This document shows positions 55,301 through 64,000 of a stretch of 64,000 bases of DNA, piece by piece. The position numbers were made by a program, and so were the translations under genes. The stretch is from contig NC_070574.1 in the NCBI RefSeq assembly GCF_026914185.1, positions 1,612,501 through 1,676,500 on the forward strand, in the 5' to 3' direction. The DNA comes from Puccinia triticina. Its lineage: Eukaryota; Basidiomycota; Pucciniomycetes; Pucciniales; Pucciniaceae. Position 1 is the stretch's first letter, and each line of letters opens with the position of its first letter. The notes under the pieces were generated by a model that was given only the letters and a program-made list of their open reading frames with translations, was not told where the DNA came from and searched no databases.

Positions 55301-57966
55301 GTCAAGGGGGAAGCCCTTCAAGTTCTCCCTGGCGACGATCTCGTCCCGAATCCTCAATCCAGCAACTTGAGTCCGGACATGGAGCTGGAACTCCAAGATG
55401 GCGAGATCCTTGCCTGTCACTCGATCTTGATGCGCGCTCAATGTCCGTTCTTTCGGTTGATGTACGACCAAGATGTCTGGGTGACCGGTCGCAGACGAGC
55501 CAAGGCTGCGGGAAACACCGACTTGATTCGAATCGACATGGGCCATTTGTCGAAGAAGGTCATGCAGGTCGTTTTGCGCCACATCTACACCGACGATGCC
55601 GATGATTTATTCCTGGCCAAAGGTGAGGTCCTCTCAGTTATCTCGGATTGCTCATGTTTCTCGGGATGCTAATCGGGATCCATGGCCTTTTTCTCGATCA
55701 AGACTTCCTTTCATTGAATGATTATATCGACTTTGTCTTTGATGTCATGTCGGTAGCGAATGAGTTGATGATGGACAAGCTGAAGTATATCTGTAGTGTG
55801 GTTCTTAGACGTTGCGGTATGTTGTGATCACTCCAATACTTCTCATGGATGAAAAACCCTGGCCGTTTTGATTTGCTTAACAAATTGTTTTCCCCTTTGT
55901 TTCGTATAGTAAATCTATTGAACGTGACTGCGATTGCGGCTGAAGCCGATTTTTATCGCGCGGATTCGCTGAAAGAAACATGCATGAATTACATGATTCA
56001 CAACTTAGAAGCACTTTTTGAAGATAAAGGATTAATCAAGATCCCCGATGAATTACTCTCAGCAATCTCTACGTATTTGAAGCGGGTCCAGGCGGATGTA
56101 TTCCCAGTCTCTCGATCGACACGGATCATCGACGACTTGATGGCTCGGAATTCTCAGTTTTTAGTTGACTTGGATCTGCCTAAATCCAAACTTACTTTGA
56201 CGACACGTCACTGGAAATCTTTGCACAAATCCTTTACTCATCAAAGCTCTCAAGCGCTCCCAGATGTTGAGGTATCTTTCAATCAAAGGATCTCGAAGGG
56301 GTCGGTTGAGATTGGTCCTCATCAGCTAATGACTGGCAGTCCGAACGGCGGTTTCCCCTCGCCACCATCCGTACCTGTTAAAACGATTCAAGTGACTAAT
56401 CCAGATCTAAGCGCGATAGAGTCCTACCCAGGATTGGATGGAACTCCTTCGAAAGCCATTGACATAGATGACGATGCACCGTTCGTGATGGATGAACTTG
56501 ATAACGCGACCCACTCGACGCCCAGGGGAGCTAGCAAGCAGAAACTAGCCCACTCATCCTTCCCCAATGACTGTCCGGTATGGGCGACTCCGATCAACAA
56601 AGTAACGCCTATCGATCTCCGGACGGTGATGTCCTTGGGAAAAAACCGCGCCCCGGTCGGGCCCTCTCACCCCCACCTAGACGCCCTCACACCTCCTCGA
56701 TTGCCTTCTGATCTGACGCCCAATCAGAAACTCTCTCAACGAGAAAAGAGGCGCCAGTCAGCGGAAGCTTCTAAATCCAAAGTAGACTCATTATCGACCG
56801 CAGCTACTCATAACAGCCAGAGCAAGGCGCCTGCGTGGAGGTCGATCAGCAGCGGCAGTGATCGGAAGATTTTCGGGCCTAGCGGGCCAGGGCTGCCGGC
56901 CTTGATGAACAATATGTCTCTCTCTTGCTCGCCCAGCTCGTCCCAAACACCCGCTGGACCATCCAAAACTGTCCAGCCGATTGGTCCACGGGTCCAGGGA
57001 GCCGTGCCGAGGAATCTCGAACCAAACGACCCTGCCTCCGCCGTTGGCGCATCCGTCATCACTCCTACTCGAGCTGCCAATGGAATCGGAGCTAGCAACT
57101 CTTCCCGACGCGCCTTGGCCGGCCAAGATACGCCGTGGACCAACTATGTCTCTACGTCTACACATTTCGTGATCCCTGGGACCTCCTCTGGACCACTAGA
57201 TCCATCATCAAACCTGGTTGTTGGTTCTCACGAAGACAACAAACTTGAAGATAGTAACACTCATCTACTTGGCAGCAGCAGTGGGATCGAGAACACTTCC
57301 GGCACTGGCCGAGTGACGCCGAGGACTTCGAGCCAAGGGAGACCGACGACGACGAACTTTTCGACGATCCAAGAGCTTCAAGCTAAGGAGAGCTGGGCGT
57401 TGTATGGCCCTGGGAAACAGAAGCCCAAGTTGGCGGAGATCCAGGAAGAAGAGAACCGTCGACTGAAGGAGAAGAGGCAGGAGGAGCAGTTCCTGAAGTG
57501 GTTCGAGGAGGAAAGCCAGAGGCTTCAGCAGATCCCTCCGGCCGCTCATCATCGCCCTAACAAGCCACCCCGGAAACCCGCTCACAAAGAAAAGAAAGCT
57601 AACCAGATCCCGGCCAAGCCGACTGTTTCCGAGCATCATGATCTAAATAGACTCTCCGGCAGAGATCTTCCTCCTCATCATGAGTTCCCCAACCCATCTC
57701 CAAAAGGGAAAAAGAAAACAAAAGCTAATAAGTCGATGCTCTCCGACTCGAAACCCTCTTGCACTTCGTCCACTCCTACACCTGCAATGACTAAAACTGC
57801 GACTGCTCCATCATCGTCTGAGAAAACTTCAAATGGGGTGTCTGTCCCTTCTTCATCTCCTAATCTCACCTCTAAATTCTCTCATCATCATCATACTCAG
57901 CGTCATCAGAACGACCATCTTCCTGCTCTCCATCATCAAAACTCTTCTCGTGTTAAAGCCAATTAA
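52361..57966 (+). CDS. Ankyrin-RCC1-BTB protein (IBtk / Btb-like)
   Basis: Four exons (52361-52868, 52938-55622, 55703-55816, 55910-57966) give 1787 residues. Ankyrin repeats lie at about residues 80-175 (GRTLLHKLAA, GWTPLHRALYHGN). RCC1 beta-propeller repeats come next (HTDLFTWGSNRNFVLG, FVALGQDHTVVITNSGQVYT, SDSLFTWGANRGQLGY). A first BTB/POZ domain lies near 54757-55040 (SGDIYLAANTGERILVHRFI) and a second near 55377-55990 (LQDGEILACHSILMRAQCPF, FVFDVMSVANELMMDKLKYI). A long disordered tail has a charged helix (LAEIQEEENRRLKEKRQEEQ). The order matches animal IBtk and fission-yeast Btb proteins, which act as Cullin-3 adaptors; a ubiquitin-ligase adaptor role here is inference. ATG 52487 is an alternative start. 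Confidence 0.9.
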
Positions 57967-60785
57967 TATCACAATGACTCACTTCCTTTTCTGTTGTATT
58001 TTCATTTGCCAGATAATTTTTACAACTCTTTCTGTTCAATCTTTCATATGTAAATAGATTCAAACCTCCTTTAGTTAGATGGTCATCTCCTTTTTTTGTT
58101 TTGGTTTTGGGATGTATCTGTTTATGTCTGTTGCATTAGGTTATGAATGTGTAATCATTGATAGGGATTGGGATCTCCAAAATAAAATCTGAATAAGTCA
58201 CACACACCCTGGTGTTTGAATCTCATTCCCATCCAATGCCCTCAATAGAGGAGAGCTGAAAGTCATTGTGACAGAGAAGTAACCCCAATGGAACTAAGCC
58301 TTTGCTATAGAAGAATAACTCCAAAGCCTTTGTAAGGGGAGCCTTGTAGAGTACTAGAGCCCAAGACCTAATTGGTTCTAGATTTGAACAGCTGATTGGC
58401 AAGCTGCTTGTCTATCAAGCAGTGAGATAAATGACAACATTACTCCTGATGACTATGATCAAAAAATCATCAAACTCAAGATGAGTACAATGATCTTAAT
58501 AATAAAGATGGAAGCAGAACCTAACAAATTCTGGTTTCTTCTTCAAATTGATCAGCTCTTTGCAATCAATCAAGCCTATGAATCTGAGATTTTTTGACCA
58601 CAATTTTCCACCAAAGCTCTTCATTTGATCCAAAGTAGCAATTAGATCAAACCCCTCTTGAAAGACTTCTATCAACTTCAAGTTCAAATGAGAGCAGACT
58701 TTGACAATATAACATTTGTGTTGCTATTAATAGCAATCTTTGAATCAGTATAAAGAGACATTTTTTCTCTTGGCCTTTGTTGCTGTTTTCATAACACAAC
58801 AAGCATAGCAAATGCTTTCTGCCTTTAGTTCCTACACTGGTTAGTGGGTACCATAGTGCTGGTCTCCCCAGTGACTGGCATTATATTTGCCACAAAACAG
58901 CTTGACTGGTAAGCAATTACACTTGCAGGGATGGAAATCCATGTGTGCAAATTTGATGTTGGATACACAAGAGTTGGGAATTCCAGGTGGAAGTTCCTCT
59001 AGGAAAATCAAAGCTTTCCCAGAATGGCCAACCTGAGAGCTTAAATGATTGAGCCCTTGAAAAACATTATTTACATTTTATCAAAATATCTAGGCCAGGG
59101 CCCAGAGATGTACGGTTATGGTAAGTGAAAAGGAAAGTGGTAAGCTATATGTGAGTTTGGAACTTTGGAGGGACAGGTGATCCAGAGGCAAGTAAACAAT
59201 TGTTTAATCATGAAAAGAGCAAGATCTGAGTGATAAGTGTGAGAATATAGCCCCAGACCCGCAGCAACCTCCTTGGAAGCTAGCGCGGTTAGACCAGACC
59301 CACCTGCAGCAATCCTCCAGAGAGCTTGCATGGACAGACCCAAACCAAGCCCCAGCTGCACAAAGAGGTAAGCCCCTCTAGCAGTCCAGCCAAACCCTAA
59401 ACCCAAGCTATACACGCTGGGGGTACTTCCTCGCGAGCAGGTTTGTGGATCCAACAAGGAGCTTTTGCTCCGTGGAACCGACGAGGATCAGCTTGGTAAG
59501 TGCTTGGTAAGCTCGTTGGTTCCACAGAACATCATTTTCCCCGTGGAACCAACGGGTTTGTCACTTTTCCCCATTGGTTCCACAAAGCACACTCCTGTAA
59601 CTTGTGGAGACCACGTTGGCTTGTTGCTCATGTCCGTTCCACCACCACAATTTTTTTTTTTTTCACTTCCAACCAGGACTAGCTCAGGCTGGTCCTGAAG
59701 TGTTGAAACTTTGAGAAAATAAGTAATTGAAAGGAAGAAAAAAAAACTTTGATGGAAAATCGACTTGCAAACGGCTTCCTGAGTGGGTGAAATATTTGAA
59801 AAAAAGGAATGTTCTGCAATCTGGAATAGCGTAGCTGCCAAGCAACGCTGTTGTGTATGCCCTGCCACGCAGATTGGGTTTGAATCCCAACTGCATCATT
59901 TTGTTGGGCAGGCCTTTTTTCACCAGCTTGGTACCATGCTCCACGTGGATTTCACGGCGGGCGGAATTGGTATCCTCGGATTATCATCACAAGGAGCCCC
60001 CGTGATCCATTTGGTGGAGAGCACGTGAACGTGTGGACCAGCAGCCGCTGGTCCAACCTCGCGCAGGGGCACTACGGGGAATCCAAGAGGATTCCTTGAG
60101 ATATCCTTGTCGAAGGACTCCCCTGGTGTAGCTGACAAGAGTCGCACGGTCCTTTGTAGACACGGCACTCGCAACGGCTACCGCAAAGGAAAAAGGTAGA
60201 TCAGACCAAGCCTCCGGGTATGTAGCCGAGCAGAGATAAAGTTGATACGCACATCATGCTGACCAACTTTACTCTCAACAGAACCCTCGCCAAGCGTATC
60301 TGGAACCAGGCGCAAGACTCACTCCTAGCCAGGATTACGGCCAGCACCGACCAAGGTGAGCAGATCTTTAACTCAAGATCAAGCAAGCAGAACACTAGCA
60401 CTAAAGCAAAGCAAACCTTGTTTGCCAATATAGATCCAGCCACTGCTCATCCGTACAGACAGGATAAGACCAAGTTATTCATATAACTGGTCCCTGCACC
60501 GGTGAGTCAGAGAAACAGAACCACCTCTACTAGACTAGCCAAAGACTGATCTGAAAAATGCGCTGTTCATCGCATTAGACTCGTCAGACTCGTCTTACTT
60601 CAGCAAAGCAAAAGCACAAGCAACCAGGAAGTCTTTTAACCTAGAACCCAGCTTAACCTTGTGCTGCTTTCAGGTAAAGCTTCTTCTCTCATAATCTGCT
60701 TTCTTCTTATTACTTTGTAAATACAAGAGAAATTAAGATAAAGCAATCCAATTTCAGTTGCTCCATTTCTTTCAATAAGGTATTC
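57967..60785. other. Gene-free, repeat-derived region
   Basis: I recognise no protein domain. Features are a 12-bp stem hairpin (59514-59554), related GTGGAACC motifs nearby, a tRNA-like sequence (59827-59895) and a hairpin GGACCAGC-AGCC-GCTGGTCC at about 60036-60055. 60180-60720 looks like LTR or leader sequence but has no verified ends. Confidence 0.5.
59827..59895 (+). repeat. tRNA-like sequence, possible SINE head
   Basis: TAGCGTAGCTGC matches the polymerase III A box (TRGCNNAGYNGG) in 11 of 12 positions, and GGTTTGAATCC about 50 bp later matches the B box. A T-arm (TTGGG-TTTGAAT-CCCAA) and a D-stem (GCGT with ACGC) can form. The acceptor stem does not pair, so this is not a functional tRNA gene. 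Confidence 0.4.
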
Positions 60786-60823
60786 ATGGTGTCAATAGCT
60801 GGTATTATGGGCTTGATGGGAGA

Positions 60824-62485
60824 TTATTTCAATTCAGGAAGGTTGAAAGTTTGGCGAATGAATTTTATGAGACCTAACTCGTGTTCCAGAAAAACAACGG
60901 AGCCAACAAAGTCTTCAAACAGACCACCCGAGAATTGTACGTCCCGCCAATACTGTTTCAACTTATGATAGAAGATAGCCAGGGTCGCCACTCGCTTATA
61001 AGCCGATGAAGAGTCAAACTTTAGACAGAGGCCCCAGAGGCTTCCCCAATTTTTGGGCATGGATGAGGACATGGCTACGCGAAGGTCGTCATCATTCTTG
61101 ATAATTTGCGCAAACGTGGATTCATTGACTGGGCAGGAAGATTTAAATGATAGCAGAAAGTCAATATCAATGGCTTCAGGTGTTAGATTGTTGTAGATAA
61201 CTCATTCCACAAACCTATATCTGGTCCAAATCCAGTTCTTGGTATATATAATTCTAATTTGGGAAAGAAAGTTCAGTCAAAAGGTACTGTGAGTGTGATG
61301 CTGTACCACGGAGAATTCAATGGTGAAACAAACCTTGTTCCCATCTTAAAAGACATTTCTGATGAATACGTGCGCGCATGCTAATACTTTCGACATATTT
61401 GGTCATTCCAACAATGTGGTTGAGAAGATCCTGCCTATAAAGTTTCGAATACCTCAACCGAAGGATATAGAGTCCATACAAAGCAGGCGCAGCCAAGTTT
61501 ACTGTGGCAAATGCACGTTTAAAAAGTTGCTCTTTATGTTTGCGCAGAGCATAGGCAAGAATTGTAAGCCATTCCTTGATTGGTGCATCTGTGTCATCTT
61601 GCCGTTCCATAATTTTTTTAAACTCAAATTGTATTATGCGAGTTTGATATTCAACCGGACGGTCATCACGCTCCAAAATATTACGGATGAATACCATGCG
61701 TGAGTCGTGTTCGGCCAATTCATTCAATTTTGCCGACTGCATTGTGACTGAACCAATTATAAAACATTAGCTCTCGGCATGATGGGCACTAAGATTAATT
61801 CTAGGAGCTCTAATATGTTGGAAGGAGTTCACTTACCTTTGCAATAGTGCCCAGAGACTACCGGGGAACATAAGCCAAACGTGCCGACGAGGAAAATTGA
61901 GGAGAACAGGGTGGTCGAAATATCTCAGCAATTGTTTCCTGCTCTCAATCACATACCGCATGTGCAGATCCGAAGCTATGGGCGAGTACTCACGTGTCTC
62001 CACATCTTCACCAATTGGAGTTTGCAATGCTAGAGAGAGATTGCGGGAAGCTATGAGAATCAGTAGGTATTGGCGTGAGGTGTTGAACAATCTCAAGGCA
62101 TACCTGGTGGTTGATTTACTGGAGATATTTGGTCTAAGAAAAACCAGACTCAGTTCTTGTTTTGTAAGACATTGAAGAACTTATCATAATGCGAAGAAGA
62201 ATTTGTGGAAGAAGTAATAGTAGTAGGGTTATGTAACACACCTTCAAAAGCGGCACAATTTTTTTGGTAGGTTTGGACCCATTGCTCGACCTGGGGGTTT
62301 ACTGCTGGGGGTATCCATTGATCCGCTGCAGCGACTGTGGAGGAAGCCCTTTCTAACCCCGAGGAGCTGCTCGTCGCACCGACAGCGCGGCCTGTCTTGC
62401 TAGCAGCATACATAGCTTGGGCGCGGTCTGTCAGTCGGCAGATGAAAGTGGCGAGACATAAGGCGAGAAACTTGGGGAATCGCAT
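60824..62485 (-). pseudogene. Candidate secreted protein gene, multi-exon, with nonsense codon
   Basis: ATG 62485 opens with MRFPKFLALCLATFIC, a signal-peptide-like hydrophobic core, and probable cleavage after DRAQA. The exon continues (QWIPPAVNPQVEQWVQTYQK) to a TGA at 62150-62152; beyond it the same frame stays open to a good donor (GTATGCC ... TACTGATTCTCATAG, about 62101-62049), and joining the sides keeps the frame (QPP-ASRNLSLALQ). Further minus-strand coding blocks follow: 61742-61317 (LAEHDSRMVFIRNILERDD, KEWLTILAYALRKHKEQLFK) and about 61200-60824 (SMPKNWGSLWGLCLKFDSSS, ending NLPELK). The exon chain between blocks is not fully resolved. No known domain; a rust secreted or effector-like protein is a guess from the signal peptide. 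Confidence 0.45.
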
Positions 62486-64000
62486 CTGCGGTGCTAAAGG
62501 AGTGTCGAGGAAAAGTGCGATGATTGCGGATATTGGGTGACGTTGGGACGGATGTGTAGACGGAAGCCTGTTGGAGCAAGTAGTCTGACCGCGGATGACT
62601 TCCATGAGCTCTGATAGACATCATGTGTTCTCCTTGTTTGAAGCTCATAACATTAATTCCACTTGTTTGAAGCTAATAACAATTGCACCTTGGTTTCAAC
62701 GATCAAACATGACTATGGTGACTTGTCACATCCACTAGCCTATGAAGGTAGGGGAAGGTACGGAAGCTGAGGTACAATCGCATCCTATCAACTAACCTCT
62801 ATATATGGATGAGGAACGCTGTCGCAGACCTAGCCTGAGTGGGCAGCGATGGGCAAACCAGAAGTTGGTTAGCGCTTGCTTAACTTAACGGCCACTAAAC
62901 AACCTCTGGTGGGCCAATAGCCCTGGTTTGTAATTAATTGGAGGTTACCGGCGCGCAGTAGAGGTGGCCAAGGTCCATGACCAAACCCGAAGGAAAGACG
63001 AAGTATCCTGAGGCCGGACCTGCCCTCAATTACGGCAAGCAAGGTCCTCGCGAGTACGAGATACGAGGCGATAATTACACCCCGGGCGCACTAGAACGTC
63101 CGGACGGGCTGATCCTCACGTCTCACGACAGGACCTCACCCGCAACAACAAACGGCCAAGATACAGGCCCCGTGCCATTCATGAAGCCGTCTTCGACCCC
63201 CTCGTGCAATCCGCCGGCCGAATCCCACGTCACCAGACGGAAGCAGCCGACGTTAGTCAGTTGCTTGTAGCACGTCCACCAAACAGGGCAGCCAGACCAG
63301 ACTGCCAACGTACAGTGGCTCATATCGAGCTTAACTAAGCCAACACTCGTGGTGAGCGGGTCTGGGCGGCAGCCCAGTCTCACCAGAGAGGGAGGGGTCG
63401 CTTCGCGACCAGCCAAATGCTGCACGGCCCGCAGGAGGCTGGGAGTCGGACCTTGTGTTAAGTTCGGGCTCATATACCACACGGCTAAAATCAATGCACG
63501 CCATATGTACGGCACCCCACCACAACTACCGAATTCTTGCAGGTTTTTTCCACTCGCCAAGAAATTGGGCCACAGCGAAGCCGCGGTTGGCAGCAGAGCT
63601 GCCCGGTGGGGAGCTGATGATCTGACAAAGAAACTGGGCTGATGCCACAGTAAACAAGGATGTTGGGCTGATGCCCCAATTCCCCAATGCGGGTAATTTT
63701 GGTGTTTGTTTGTATTTCAAGTGAGCCTGAGCGCCAATGCGCCTAGCTAAATATTTGAGGACCATGGTTGCAAGGACTCCATGGTGGGAACAAGGCTGCT
63801 ATTTATGCAAATCAGTGAACCTAGGTAGTAGGGGGAAGTTGGCTACAAGGTCACTTTCAGGCTGAAAGTCCTGAACCGTGATATCATTCTTGAGACCAGC
63901 CAACACTTCAAGTATAATTGAATTCCCCCAAAAAATTACTTAAAGTTTGAGGTTGTGAAAATCATTGAAAAAAATCATCTACTAAAAAAAATGCTAACTG
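62486..64000. other. Right-end region without recognisable genes
   Basis: The open frames here (for example 62977-63270) have no recognisable domain and overlap others on both strands. The sequence could be transposon-derived, but I cannot place it. Confidence 0.45.

Noticed and set aside
59390..59406. Interstitial telomere repeat (AAACCCTAAACCC)
   Set aside because: Only about two units; too short to be meaningful.

Overview
The window looks like nuclear DNA of a basidiomycete fungus, most probably a rust fungus (Pucciniales, Puccinia-like). The reasons are: genes with many short GT-AG introns; layered Ty3/gypsy, Ty1/copia, DIRS-like, CACTA and Tc1/mariner elements; and repeat-borne DUF6589-like and RecQ-like genes of a kind I associate with rust genomes. 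The species call is inference.

About 43 kb (1-43000) is a nested transposon landscape. From left to right: a Ty3/gypsy element on the minus strand (1-5636), whose primer-binding region copies half of a tRNA-Tyr including CCA; a LINE ORF1 remnant (5640-5977); a TIR element that is a chain of hairpins (6122-6949); a DIRS-like retroelement (about 8871-14422) with about 210-bp inverted repeats, a solo LTR inside its RNase H, and a gag split between opposite strands; then a 13.4-kb element (14993-28430) with about 600-bp terminal inverted repeats and TA flanks.

The 13.4-kb element is the main discovery candidate. It carries an apparently intact three-exon Tc1/mariner-type DDE transposase, a SAM-like small-domain protein, a DUF6589-like gene interrupted by a solo LTR, a convergent RecQ-like helicase gene and an uncharacterised gene that enters from the right TIR. 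The transposase looks whole. The DUF6589-like, RecQ-like and right-end genes carry nonsense codons or frame changes.

To its right are a second TGCCTGGCA hairpin array, a 409-bp foldback MITE, a Myb/SANT-like fragment, a copia integrase fragment, a 42-bp minisatellite of about 43 copies, about 1.5 kb of palindrome arrays, and a copia element on the minus strand (34840-42990). The copia reverse transcriptase is split by an 882-bp non-autonomous CACTA element and a 960-bp solo LTR. For the solo LTRs in the DIRS-like RNase H and the copia RT, and for the CACTA element, removing the insert plus one target-site copy restores the host reading frame exactly. For the LTR in the DUF6589-like gene a 4-bp direct repeat flanks it and the frame is also restored.

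From 44417 to 57966 lies a compact island of four conserved housekeeping genes: GET3 (tail-anchored protein ATPase), the mitochondrial ribosomal protein mL38, SRP68, and a large ankyrin-RCC1-BTB protein resembling animal IBtk and fission-yeast Btb proteins. SRP68 and the BTB gene are divergent and share a promoter of about 130 bp. mL38 and SRP68 are convergent. These genes have open reading frames across consistent introns and look functional.

The last 6 kb is repeat-rich again. It holds a tRNA-like (possible SINE) sequence and a multi-exon minus-strand gene whose first exon encodes a signal peptide, a candidate secreted protein with one nonsense codon. I found no rRNA gene, complete tRNA gene or CRISPR array.
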